Origin: Candidatus Flavonifractor merdavium
Lineage (GTDB): Bacteria; Bacillota; Clostridia; Oscillospirales; Oscillospiraceae
Assembly (NCBI GenBank): GCA_019119335.1
Contig: DWXF01000023.1
Location: forward strand, 1-64,000
Length of the DNA stretch: 64,000 bases
Reading direction: 5' to 3'
Each line of letters starts with the position of its first letter. Position 1 is the stretch's first letter. A program made the position numbers and the translations under genes. Shown here in pieces: positions 1 through 7,733 of this stretch. The notes beneath the pieces are model-generated. The model was not told where the DNA came from. It saw only the letters and a list, made by a program, of their open reading frames with translations, and ran no database searches.

Positions 1-1
1 T

Positions 2-1144
2 GAAGTATCTGACCTGCTGGGTGCGTTTAAGACAGTGAAAGACCATTTTTCTGTGGGCCATACACCGAAAGGAATATACGCTAATATGCTTAGCGAGGAC
101 TGCCGGAAAGTGGAAGAAAGGGATCAGGCTACCCTCGCATATCAGAATGGAAAGATTGTCGAAGCAACCGCTGAGCAAACTGACCTGCTACTTGCACCGC
201 TACCAAACAATGAAGAGTACACCGATGCGCTGGAACAGTATATTCGAAAGAACCTCCAAGAACTAACTAGAAAAGTGTTTTGCTGCGATGAGATCAGCAG
301 AGAGAACGCAGACCGCCTGAAGACACATATTTCCCGTGTGAAAGGATTTTGGTGTTTTGAACGCGACCGGTATCAGGATCATAATGCGGTACAGGAGGAA
401 AACAAAATTCCCTTTGAGGAAAATCACTATGCACTCTCCAAGGCAAAGTTGATCTCTCTGTATCAGGTCATCTTCCTTTCCGAGCCGAAAGCGGGATTGA
501 CCGCCGGGCGAGATCACCGAACCATGACCAGAGCAGACCGTTCCCCTGTGCCATCTTCCCGGGAGCAAAAGTCCTATTCCTCTGTGTTTTTAGAAACACC
601 GGGAACTCCCACATATCGGGACTCCTATTCTCAGCAGGAGATGTGCATATGGGTGGACTATCAGACTTTATTCAATGTCTCATCCCCGCAATTTGCCGAT
701 GCCTTTTTGAATGTGAATATCCATGCCCTGACGGTCATCCTCCAAAAAAAATCTGCACCAGAGCGCGTACAGCGCACGGCGGAGCAGATGTTGCGGCATG
801 CAGTAAGATCTCTTATCCGCCCGGAAAATGATTCCGTAGAGATCAGAATGCTATTCCAGAGGCTCTGGGAAACAGAAGGTGCAAGCTGTTACGTCTCCCA
901 AGCATTTCGGGCGAAAGCGAAAAGGGGGCGCCTGGGGGCCTATCTTCGCCTGTTGAGTGTGGCATATGTTCAGAAACAGATTTCAGCTGCCCTACATAGG
1001 GAGGGGAATCGTTGCTGTGCGGATGTGGCCCTTGTGCCCTATGATTTCAAGATCATGGAACTACCCCCCATTACCCTGCATTTATCCTGGGAGCATTTCA
1101 AAGGGAAACTTTTATTGGATTTTAAGGATCTATCCAACATTTAA
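2..1144 (+). CDS. Hypothetical protein of integrative element (5' end outside window)
   Basis: The reading frame is open to the window edge. A GTG at 35 is a possible start but has no clear ribosome site, and codons upstream of it (EVSDLLGAFKTV) continue the frame, so I treat the gene as cut by the window. About 380 residues are visible. I recognise no domain. The protein is basic and soluble-looking, with no membrane segment or signal peptide. It lies upstream of a P-loop ATPase, excisionase and integrase on the same strand, so a role in replication or transfer of the element is plausible but not shown. A strong terminator follows the stop. Base composition is lower in GC than the chromosomal genes right of 5.2 kb. 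Confidence 0.6.
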   Translation, partial: EVSDLLGAFKTVKDHFSVGHTPKGIYANMLSEDCRKVEERDQATLAYQNGKIVEATAEQTDLLLAPLPNNEEYTDALEQYIRKNLQELTRKVFCCDEISRENADRLKTHISRVKGFWCFERDRYQDHNAVQEENKIPFEENHYALSKAKLISLYQVIFLSEPKAGLTAGRDHRTMTRADRSPVPSSREQKSYSSVFLETPGTPTYRDSYSQQEMCIWVDYQTLFNVSSPQFADAFLNVNIHALTVILQKKSAPERVQRTAEQMLRHAVRSLIRPENDSVEIRMLFQRLWETEGASCYVSQAFRAKAKRGRLGAYLRLLSVAYVQKQISAALHREGNRCCADVALVPYDFKIMELPPITLHLSWEHFKGKLLLDFKDLSNI

Positions 1145-1147
1145 AAT

Positions 1148-1189
1148 CAAAACGACTGTCCAAAATAATACAATGGACAGTCGTTTTTA
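1148..1189 (+). terminator. Rho-independent terminator after the first element gene
   Basis: A 14-bp inverted repeat (arms 1149-1162 and 1174-1187, AACGACTGTCC core) is followed by a T-run. It sits five bases after the stop at 1144. Confidence 0.85.
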
Positions 1190-1317
1190 CTTGCAAATTT
1201 CTGCTTTGCAGCATGGGGAAATCTGTTCCCAAAATGATGGGGCGAAAAGTTGGCCATTGGGAGTATGATGTAGCTGCTTCCGGAAGGAAGACACCGTTTA
1301 GAAGGAGGAACCAAACC

Positions 1318-1515
1318 ATGAGCGCCTATACCCCGATTGGGAATTCCCAACAAGCCAATTCCCCTTATGACCCGCAATTTTCCCAGACGCTGGAGGAACT
1401 GCGGAAAATTCGAAAGGAGCTTCACCGAATTCGTAAGCTCAGGGAGGAGTGTTACGATGATCCCTTTGCCGCGCTGGCTCTGGCGCGGAGAACGCGGAAA
1501 AAAGGAGTGTGGTGA
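1318..1515 (+). CDS. Small coiled-coil hypothetical protein of the element
   Basis: A 65-residue protein. The ATG at 1318 is chosen because GAAGGAGG lies at 1301-1308. The C-terminal half is strongly charged and heptad-like (EELRKIRKELHRIRKLREE), suggesting a short coiled coil. Its stop overlaps the start of the ATPase gene (TGA 1513-1515, ATG 1515-1517), so the two are probably translationally coupled. No family is recognised. It could be an accessory or adaptor of the downstream ATPase, which is inference from the overlap only. Confidence 0.55.
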   Translation: MSAYTPIGNSQQANSPYDPQFSQTLEELRKIRKELHRIRKLREECYDDPFAALALARRTRKKGVW

Positions 1516-3113
1516 TGAGCATCGCCCTCCCCCTGGGGTTCCAGTTCCACGAACAGGGGCTCTCTCTAGATGGGGAAACCCTTGGGAATTTTGTAGTATA
1601 TCCCACGAAAGTCTACCGCAGGCAAGGGGATTCATTCCCCTTTGCCTGCGACCTGGAGATCCACACCACGGAACAGATCCGTTCTATGAGACAGATACCT
1701 TTCACCGCACTCACTCCGGACTGGTGGAAAAATCCTCCGCCAGGATGCTGGTATAACGCCCAGAAGAAACGACCGGATAAGGAAATTCAGAGGCTCTTTC
1801 AAGCCTGTATTGCCAATGCTTTGCAGGTGGAGGTCGTGCAGCCGGAGAAAATCGGATGGACCAAACTTCCATCCGGAAAGATGGCCTATATCACCGGAGA
1901 TCAGGTGATCGGGGGCACACCAGAAGACAACTTCCTCGTCTGGCCGCCAGAGCATGCGGAGGAACTGGTATTTGAAGAAGAGCCCTCTTCCAGCCTGGAG
2001 GACGCCATGACCTATTTCTGGGATCTCTTTCACACAATCCCCGGAATCACCGATGTGCTGATGGTCTACACCCTGTTTTCCTTCCTGTCTCCCCTCTTTC
2101 GGGAGGCCGGCCTGACTTCCCGGTTTCCAATCGTCCTAGAGGGGGCTACCGAGTCCAAAAAAACCACTCTGGCAACGCTGACCTGCGGAGCATTCCGGCG
2201 GAAAACCAATCCACGCGGCTGTATGGTGGGGCTGACCTCCACCCGAAGCGCCGTAGAACTGCGTGCCGGGCAGATGCGGCACTGCACCCTCATTGTGGAC
2301 GACCTGTTCCCGGATGGGGGGCGCTCACAGCAGGAAAAAGCCCTGAACCTCATCCGGGACTTCGCCAACCAAGACGCACGGGAAATTCGATCGGGAAAAT
2401 CCATTGTGGGAAACCGGCTGGACTGCGGCATGGTCATAACCGCTGAATTCTTTCCGCCATGTGAGCGATCCACCCGGACCAGATGCCTGCGGTTAAAGCT
2501 CCGGGAGCGTATCCCCAATACGGTTATCTACCCTTTTCAGAAATCCCCGGCGCTGTTAAGTAAGTTTTTCGAAGCATGCCTTGATCGGACAGCAATGAGC
2601 TATCAGGATCTGACAGACAAAGTAGCCAAGGACCTGCAGGAGTACCGTAAGCAGCGTGCTCAGGATCTTTCCAACCTGATCCCAAGCGAGCGGTTATCGG
2701 AAATTGGATTTATGCTCTATGAAACCCTGGATCTCTTGTTCACGCTCTTTCCGGACCAATCCCATGAGGACTGTTTAAATAGCTTTCAAGAAGAAATCAA
2801 CCAGTGGATCGCCTGGCAGTTAAGCCCGGAGGCCGTTCCAGAACTGCGGGATATTGTCTCATCTATCCCATTGCTTTATCAGCAGCATCCAGAGCAATTT
2901 CGTGAGCACTGCGGATGCTGGTGCATCACGCCGGATGCGCTCTGTCAACTCCTACAGGGGCATTACCAGGACCCGACTATTGACCGGGCTTATGTCATCC
3001 AGTGTCTACAGAGCCGGATGGTCTTGAAGAAAGATCGGAGCAGGGCAGCCACCAAAAAGATTGCAGGACAGCGGTACCTACATCTGATCCCCCATCGGCT
3101 TTGGGGATCATGA
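1515..3113 (+). CDS. P-loop ATPase/helicase-like protein of mobile element
   Basis: About 532 residues. The ATG at 1515 follows AAAGGAG at 1501-1507. A central nucleotide-binding region is visible: a Walker A-like loop GATESKKTT at residues 210-218, in which the usual glycine before the catalytic lysine is replaced by lysine, and a Walker B strand LIVDDL with Asp262-Asp263. An arginine-rich stretch (RSTRTRCLRLKLRER) follows and could hold arginine fingers. The overall plan resembles DUF927/phage-type helicase ATPases found in integrative elements beside excisionase and integrase, where they help element replication. The helicase assignment is tentative, as no primase or DNA-binding motif is evident. 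Confidence 0.6.
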   Translation: MSIALPLGFQFHEQGLSLDGETLGNFVVYPTKVYRRQGDSFPFACDLEIHTTEQIRSMRQIPFTALTPDWWKNPPPGCWYNAQKKRPDKEIQRLFQACIANALQVEVVQPEKIGWTKLPSGKMAYITGDQVIGGTPEDNFLVWPPEHAEELVFEEEPSSSLEDAMTYFWDLFHTIPGITDVLMVYTLFSFLSPLFREAGLTSRFPIVLEGATESKKTTLATLTCGAFRRKTNPRGCMVGLTSTRSAVELRAGQMRHCTLIVDDLFPDGGRSQQEKALNLIRDFANQDAREIRSGKSIVGNRLDCGMVITAEFFPPCERSTRTRCLRLKLRERIPNTVIYPFQKSPALLSKFFEACLDRTAMSYQDLTDKVAKDLQEYRKQRAQDLSNLIPSERLSEIGFMLYETLDLLFTLFPDQSHEDCLNSFQEEINQWIAWQLSPEAVPELRDIVSSIPLLYQQHPEQFREHCGCWCITPDALCQLLQGHYQDPTIDRAYVIQCLQSRMVLKKDRSRAATKKIAGQRYLHLIPHRLWGS

Positions 3114-3185
3114 GAATATATCATTCTCATGAATGGTCAATGGAGATGGCTATTCCATTCTATGTTATAAAGAGGTGAACAGAGT

Positions 3186-3383
3186 ATGCAGTACACGGAT
3201 TTTTCATCTATGCCGATGGTGCTGACAGTCAATGATGTGGCCGAAACCCTGGCGATAGGGCGAAATAAGGCGTATGCGCTGGTCAGCACGGGAGCCATCA
3301 AAGCGTTAAAAATTGGCCAGCATTATCGCATCCCGAGAGAGTCGCTGGTGGACTTCATCAAAAATGGCGCGCAGAGTGCCTGA
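3186..3383 (+). CDS. Excisionase / MerR-like helix-turn-helix DNA-binding protein
   Basis: A 65-residue protein with a single winged helix: LTVNDVAETLAIGRNKAYALVSTG, then KIGQHYRIPRESLVDFI. This is the standard excisionase-family (helix_turn_helix_17) layout. AAAGAGGTG precedes the ATG. It stands 60 bp ahead of the integrase start on the same strand, the usual xis-int order. In such elements the protein bends DNA at the attachment sites and biases the integrase toward excision. Confidence 0.9.
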   Translation: MQYTDFSSMPMVLTVNDVAETLAIGRNKAYALVSTGAIKALKIGQHYRIPRESLVDFIKNGAQSA

Positions 3384-3443
3384 ATGCCTAAGCTGCCCAT
3401 CGCAATGCGGTGGGCAGTTATATTTTACCATAAGGAGGGCAAT

Positions 3444-4832
3444 ATGTCGATCCGCAAACGTGGAAATTCATACCAAGTCATTTACCGCTGCCCTGGTGAG
3501 GCATCTCCTCGCACGGAAACGTTCAAGACAGAGGAAGAGGCACTAATCCGGGATATGCAAATCAAACTGGCCAAAAAGAACGGCACATTTGAACCGCCCG
3601 TAAAGATTTCCAAAGGTGCTGTTCGGGCTAAAAAAGAAATCACAGTCAGCGATTTCCTGGATGAGTATGTGGAGGTCTACGGCCTGAAGAAGTGGGGCAA
3701 TTCGTACTACTCTATGAGTACAGGTCTGATCCAGAATTACATCAAGCCCTATCTCGGAGAACGATATGTGCGATCCCTCACCGTCCGGGACATGGACGCC
3801 TACTATACCATGCTTTTAGACAAGCCCGCCGTCGTTGTATCCGGTCACCTGGATACGGGGGCTAAAATCACAGCACATACAGTCGGGCGAATCCACAAGC
3901 TACTCAAAAGTGCTTTCAGCAAAGCCGTAGTTTGGGAATATACCGTTGTAAATCCCACCATAGGTGCAACACTGCCAACAGCCAAAGCTGGTAAAAGGGC
4001 GGTATGGTCGGATGATGAGGCGATTGCGGCTCTCGCCGCCTGTGAGGATCAGCCCCTTCGCATTTGCTTATATCTTGCCCTGGGGTGCAGCATGCGCCTG
4101 GGGGAGATTCTGGGCTTACAGTGGGCCAATGTCCACATTGACGATGCATTGGTGGCAGAGGGGACGGCGTTTGTCAAGGTAGACCGGGAACTGCATCGGT
4201 GCAACAATAAGAGCATTGAGGCGCTGGAACGGGTCAATCGAAGCACGATCATCTACAAATTCCCCAGTATCATGCCAAAGAAAGCAACTACCACCCTTGT
4301 ACTGAAAGCACCCAAAACCGAGAGCAGCAACCGAACAATCTATCTGCCCAATGCTGTTGTCGAGGAGCTACGGCAAGTAAAGGTCCGCCAGGAGGAATAC
4401 AAGCGGCTGATGGGGGACGAATACCACGACTATGACTTAGTGGTATCGCAACTTAACGGCCGGCCTTATGAGATCCGTGTGATCGACAAGGCATTTTATA
4501 AGTTGATTACAAGAAATGACTTCCGCCCGGTGGTATTCCATAGCCTGCGGCACAGCAGCACTTCACTAAAGCTCAAGTTAAGCCGCGGCAATATCAAGGC
4601 TGTCCAAGGAGATACGGGCCACGCCGAGGCCCGTATGGTAACAGATACCTATGCCCATGGGTTTGATGCAGACCGAAAGCTAATTGCCCGTGAAATGGAT
4701 ACCGGCTTCTTCTCCAAAGTTGGTGCTACACAAGTAGATGAAGATATAGATGCTGATATGCTGCATAAGCTGAAAGCCCTGATCCAGAGCCACCCGGAGC
4801 TGTTATCTGAATTGCTGGAAGGTACGAAATAA
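3444..4832 (+). CDS. int: Site-specific tyrosine recombinase (integrase)
   Basis: A 462-residue phage/ICE-type integrase. The ATG at 3444 follows TAAGGAGGG at 3431-3439. The N-terminal portion is an arm-binding domain (RKRGNSYQVIYRCPGE), followed by a SAM-like core-binding domain and the catalytic domain. All catalytic residues are present: Arg218 (SMRLGEILGL), His366 and Arg369 (HSLRHSS), His393 (GHAEARM) and Tyr403 (DTYAHG). The gene ends 182 bp from the 3' end of a tRNA-Arg gene, the normal position next to an attachment site. The second attachment half must lie left of this window. Confidence 0.95.
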   Translation: MSIRKRGNSYQVIYRCPGEASPRTETFKTEEEALIRDMQIKLAKKNGTFEPPVKISKGAVRAKKEITVSDFLDEYVEVYGLKKWGNSYYSMSTGLIQNYIKPYLGERYVRSLTVRDMDAYYTMLLDKPAVVVSGHLDTGAKITAHTVGRIHKLLKSAFSKAVVWEYTVVNPTIGATLPTAKAGKRAVWSDDEAIAALAACEDQPLRICLYLALGCSMRLGEILGLQWANVHIDDALVAEGTAFVKVDRELHRCNNKSIEALERVNRSTIIYKFPSIMPKKATTTLVLKAPKTESSNRTIYLPNAVVEELRQVKVRQEEYKRLMGDEYHDYDLVVSQLNGRPYEIRVIDKAFYKLITRNDFRPVVFHSLRHSSTSLKLKLSRGNIKAVQGDTGHAEARMVTDTYAHGFDADRKLIAREMDTGFFSKVGATQVDEDIDADMLHKLKALIQSHPELLSELLEGTK

Positions 4833-4860
4833 AAGCCACAGGTATTGACGAAGAGCACTT

Positions 4861-4925
4861 AAATGTTGGCAAATGTAAGCAAGCACCGCTCCTTTTGCTC
4901 CCTGCAAGGCCAAAAATGTAAGCAA
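4861..4925. repeat. Direct repeats between integrase and tRNA-Arg, possible integrase arm sites
   Basis: The 12-mer AAATGTAAGCAA occurs at 4871-4882 and again at 4914-4925, and a diverged copy AAATGTTGGCAA lies at 4861-4872. Short spaced direct repeats beside int and the core site are what arm-type binding sites look like. Binding is inferred. Confidence 0.45.
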
Positions 4926-4979
4926 AATATGCAGCTCTATTAATATTATTTCAACGATTACTTATCGAACAGAAAGTGC

Positions 4980-5014
4980 AAAAAAGGAGCCAAAACTGCT
5001 AGTTTTGGCTCCTT
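4980..5014 (-). terminator. Terminator of tRNA-Arg(CCU)
   Basis: A near-perfect hairpin (arms AAAGGAGCCAAAACT and its complement around a 3-base loop) begins right after the tRNA CCA and is followed by a run of T on the minus strand. Confidence 0.85.
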
Positions 5015-5090
5015 TGGCACCCTGGAGAGGACTCGAACCTCCGGTCTACCGCTTAGGAGGCGGTTGCGTTATCCACTACGCTACCAGGGC
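5015..5090 (-). tRNA. tRNA-Arg, anticodon CCU (intact)
   Basis: A complete 76-nt cloverleaf on the minus strand. The acceptor arm GCCCTGG pairs with CCAGGGT (one G-U at 1-72), the D-stem is GCGT/ACGC, the anticodon stem is ACCGC/GCGGT with loop CTCCTAA, the T-arm contains GGTTCGAGTCC, and CCA is encoded. It reads AGG. No good promoter lies in the 50 bp directly upstream. The promoter at 5205-5233, ahead of the neighbouring tRNA fragment, points this way and probably drives it. Under the element model it is carried by the integrative element rather than by the host backbone. Confidence 0.95.
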
Positions 5091-5156
5091 TTATACACGA
5101 TATTAAATTTTTTTGTAACCTTTGGCGTATGCTCCTGCTTCCGCTTAGGAGGCGGT
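5049..5156. repeat. 16-bp direct repeat in the two tRNA-Arg anticodon arms (putative attachment core)
   Basis: CCGCTTAGGAGGCGGT occurs at 5049-5064 (inside the intact tRNA-Arg) and at 5141-5156 (at the break of the truncated tRNA-Arg). Flanking bases differ on both sides. The second copy marks where the host tRNA sequence stops, so it is the likely integrase crossover core. Confidence 0.6.
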
Positions 5157-5183
5157 CGCTCTATCCTGCTGAGCTACAGGCGC
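5141..5183 (-). pseudogene. 5' half of a second tRNA-Arg(CCU), interrupted in the anticodon arm
   Basis: On the minus strand, position 5183 starts a normal tRNA 5' half: acceptor GCGCCTG, TA, D-arm GCTC...GAGC, G, then anticodon stem-loop ACCGC CTCCTAA GCGG. After 5141 the sequence has no variable loop, no T-arm and no CAGGCGC acceptor strand. The break falls at the end of the anticodon stem, a known crossover position for tyrosine recombinases. The missing 3' half is expected at the other end of the integrated element, outside this window. Confidence 0.75.
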
Positions 5184-5204
5184 ATATCAATCAGATACCG
5201 GGTT

Positions 5205-5233
5205 ATTGTACCCCAAGTTTCCGCGTCTGTCAA
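5205..5233 (-). promoter_or_regulatory. Sigma-A promoter upstream of the tRNA-Arg fragment
   Basis: On the minus strand: TTGACA (5228-5233), 17-bp spacer, TACAAT (5205-5210). Transcription would begin about 15 nt before the broken tRNA and continue into the intact tRNA-Arg at 5090-5015. Confidence 0.8.
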
Positions 5234-5285
5234 CGGCGGCAGGGAGAAATGGAAGGGATTTCGGCGGATTTTTTGTGGAAACCGG

Positions 5286-5314
5286 TTGCATGGAGCATGG
5301 TCATACGGTATAAT
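5286..5314 (+). promoter_or_regulatory. Sigma-A promoter of typA
   Basis: TTGCAT (5286-5291), 17-bp spacer, consensus TATAAT (5309-5314). It lies about 55 bp ahead of the typA start and is divergent from the tRNA promoter. Confidence 0.8.
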
Positions 5315-5368
5315 GAATGGTCGAGCTTATTGAAATACTGTATGATATCGGATTTGAGGTGTACCATC

Positions 5369-7195
5369 TTGCAGGATACAAAATTGCGTAACGTAGCCAT
5401 TATTGCCCACGTTGACCACGGCAAGACCACCCTGGTGGACGAAATGCTCAAGCAGGGCGGCATCTACCGTGAGAACCAGGCCACCGTGGAGCGGGTCATG
5501 GACTCCAACGACCTGGAGCGGGAGCGGGGCATCACCATCCTGGCCAAAAATACCGCCGTCCATTACAAGGACGTGAAGATCAACATCGTGGACACCCCGG
5601 GCCACGCCGACTTCGGCGGCGAGGTGGAGCGCATCCTGAAGATGGTCAACGGCGTCATTCTGCTGGTGGACGCCGCCGAGGGCCCCATGCCCCAGACCCG
5701 GTTTGTGCTCTCCAAGGCCCTGGAGCTGGGCCACAAGGTCATCGTGGTGGTCAACAAGATTGACCGCCCCGACCAGCGCATCCATGAGGTCATGGACGAG
5801 GTGCTGGAGCTGTTGCTGGACCTGAACGCCACCGACGAGCAGTTTGAGTCCCCCACCCTGTTCTGCTCCGGCCGGCAGGGCACCGCCTCCTACTCCCCCG
5901 ACGTGCCCGGCACCGACCTGGTGCCCCTGTTCGAGACCATTCTCAACTATATCCCCGCCCCCGAGGCGGATGTGGACGCCCCCTTCCAGATGCTGGTGTC
6001 CTCCATTGACTACAACGAGTTTGTGGGCCGTATCGCCATCGGCCGCATCGAGCGGGGCACCGTGAAGCAAAACCAGGAGATCGCGGTGTGCAACTACCAC
6101 AAGCCGGAGGAGGCCCCCGCCAAGGCCAAAGCCACCGCCCTGTACCAGTTTGACGGCCTGGGCCGGGTGCCGGTCACCGAGGCCACCGCCGGCAACATCA
6201 TCGCCATGAGCGGCATCGGGGAAATTACCATCGGAGACACCATCTGCGCCCCCGAGGCGGTGGAGCCCATTGAGTTTGTGAAGATCTCCGCCCCCACCAT
6301 CGAGATGACCTTCTCGGTGAACGATTCCCCCTTCGCCGGCAAGGAGGGCAAGTTCGTCACCTCCCGGCAGCTGCGGGACCGTTTGTTCCGGGAGACTCTG
6401 AAGGACGTGTCCCTGCGGGTCACCGAGACCGACTCCACCGACGCCTTCAACGTGGCCGGCCGGGGCGAAATGAGCCTGTCCATCCTCATCGAGACCATGC
6501 GCCGGGAGGGCTACGAGTTCCAGGTATCCCCGCCCCGGGTGCTCTACCAGGAGATCGACGGCAAGATGTGCGAGCCCATTGAGCGGCTGGTGGTGGACGT
6601 GCCCAGCGACAGCGTGGGCGCGGTGATCGAGAAGATCGGCTCCCGCAAGGGCGACCTGCTGGAGATGACCCCGGTGGGCGAGCGGATGAAGATTGAGTTC
6701 CTGGTGCCCTCCCGCGGCCTGTTCGGCTACCGCAACGAGTTTTTGACCGACACCAAGGGCGAGGGCATCATGGCCTCCGTCTTTGAGTGCTACGCCCCCA
6801 TGAAGGGGGAGATCCAGCGCCGCAACTCCGGCTCCCTGGTGTCCTTCGAGACCGGCGAGAGCGTGACCTACGGCCTGTTCAACGCCCAGGAGCGGGGCGT
6901 GCTGTTCATCGGCGCCGGCGTGCCGGTGTACGCCGGCATGGTGGTGGGCGAGACCCCCAAGCAGGAGGATATCTCGGTCAACATCTGCAAGAAGAAGCAG
7001 CTGACCAACATGCGTGCCTCCGGCTCCGACGACGCCCTGCGGCTCACCCCGCCCCGCCAGATGTCCCTGGAGCAGTGCCTGGAGTTTCTGGCCGACGACG
7101 AGCTGCTGGAGGTTACCCCCCAGTCCCTCCGGCTGCGCAAGCGCCTGCTGGACCACTCCGCCCGTATGCGGGAGGCCTCCAAGAAAAAGGGTTAA
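5369..7195 (+). CDS. typA: Ribosome-associated translational GTPase TypA/BipA
   Basis: I choose the TTG at 5369 as start because GAGGTG lies seven bases upstream, giving 608 residues, normal for TypA; the frame extends further upstream with non-homologous sequence. The G domain is at the N-terminus: P-loop [10 protein letters not shown], switch region [15 protein letters not shown] and NKID. EF-G-like domains II, III and V follow, and the C-terminal TypA-specific domain ends in RLRKRLLDH. TypA binds the ribosome and supports 50S assembly and stress translation. It is monocistronic, with its own promoter and a terminator just after the stop. Confidence 0.97.
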   Translation: MQDTKLRNVAIIAHVDHGKTTLVDEMLKQGGIYRENQATVERVMDSNDLERERGITILAKNTAVHYKDVKINIVDTPGHADFGGEVERILKMVNGVILLVDAAEGPMPQTRFVLSKALELGHKVIVVVNKIDRPDQRIHEVMDEVLELLLDLNATDEQFESPTLFCSGRQGTASYSPDVPGTDLVPLFETILNYIPAPEADVDAPFQMLVSSIDYNEFVGRIAIGRIERGTVKQNQEIAVCNYHKPEEAPAKAKATALYQFDGLGRVPVTEATAGNIIAMSGIGEITIGDTICAPEAVEPIEFVKISAPTIEMTFSVNDSPFAGKEGKFVTSRQLRDRLFRETLKDVSLRVTETDSTDAFNVAGRGEMSLSILIETMRREGYEFQVSPPRVLYQEIDGKMCEPIERLVVDVPSDSVGAVIEKIGSRKGDLLEMTPVGERMKIEFLVPSRGLFGYRNEFLTDTKGEGIMASVFECYAPMKGEIQRRNSGSLVSFETGESVTYGLFNAQERGVLFIGAGVPVYAGMVVGETPKQEDISVNICKKKQLTNMRASGSDDALRLTPPRQMSLEQCLEFLADDELLEVTPQSLRLRKRLLDHSARMREASKKKG

Positions 7196-7197
7196 TG

Positions 7198-7234
7198 AAA
7201 AATGCCCGCTGTCCAAGGACAGCGGGCATTTTTT
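7198..7234. terminator. Bidirectional terminator between typA and the CYTH gene
   Basis: Perfect inverted repeat (AAAAATGCCCGCTGTCC and complement around AA) flanked by A- and T-runs. It serves the convergent genes ending at 7195 (+) and 7236 (-). Confidence 0.9.
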
Positions 7235-7235
7235 G

Positions 7236-7721
7236 TCAGCAGGAAGCTCTGGTGCGCGCCCAGTAGGCGGCCATACTTTCGCCGCTTTGGCCGGTGGTCT
7301 CCCGGCTGAGGTAGGCGGCCAGCTCCACAGGAGGGTCCCAGGCCCGGGCGGCGGCCTCGTCGGGGAACTCCACCTCGGCGTAGAAAAAGCCGGTGTCCAG
7401 GTCACGGTCCACCTGGTTGACCTCCAGGGTCAGCCCGCCGGGCAGGGGATAGCGGCGCTGCTCCTTCTGAATCATGGGGCCGGTGAGCATCCCGGCCAGG
7501 GCCTGGTACTGCTCCACCGTCACCGGCAGCTCGATCTCCTCCCGGACCAGGCCGCCCTTGCCCTTGAAGCAGACAATGTACTGGCAGGGGCCGCCCTGGC
7601 GGGCCTCCCGCCGGACCCGGACGGCGGGGTGGGTGGCGAAATAGCCCTGGTCCATTTGGATCACGGCGGCGTGCTCCAGCTCCGGCCAGCCGTTGACCAG
7701 CCAGCGGCGTTCAATTTCCAT
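7236..7721 (-). CDS. CYTH-domain protein (triphosphate tunnel metalloenzyme family)
   Basis: 161 residues. The N-terminus MEIERRWLV carries the ExExK-type signature (E-I-E-R-R) of CYTH proteins. Further paired acidic/basic strands (VRVRRE, YIVCFKGKG, REEIELP, LEVNQVDRDL, FFYAEVEFPDE) match the tunnel wall of the fold. Members hydrolyse inorganic triphosphate or thiamine triphosphate, and a few are adenylate cyclases; the bacterial stand-alone type is most often a tripolyphosphatase. Which substrate applies here cannot be read from the sequence. AAAGGAGG precedes the ATG. The gene follows lysO by 12 bp, so they share a transcript, though no functional link is obvious. Confidence 0.88.
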   Translation of the reverse strand: MEIERRWLVNGWPELEHAAVIQMDQGYFATHPAVRVRREARQGGPCQYIVCFKGKGGLVREEIELPVTVEQYQALAGMLTGPMIQKEQRRYPLPGGLTLEVNQVDRDLDTGFFYAEVEFPDEAAARAWDPPVELAAYLSRETTGQSGESMAAYWARTRASC

Positions 7722-7733
7722 AAAGCGCCTCCT

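Noticed and set aside
4861-4925. CRISPR-like repeat
   Set aside because: Only two exact 12-bp copies plus one diverged; no regular spacers and no cas genes.
5049-5156. Idea that the two tRNA-Arg sequences are one gene split by a 92-bp insertion
   Set aside because: Joining the 5' half GCGCCTG with the downstream 3' half (CCAGGGT) does not form an acceptor stem, whereas the intact tRNA pairs within itself.
5327-7405. Very long open frame on the minus strand across typA
   Set aside because: Antisense shadow of a GC-rich gene: composition is Gly/His/Leu/Val repeats, with no ribosome site and no homology; typA is certain on the plus strand.
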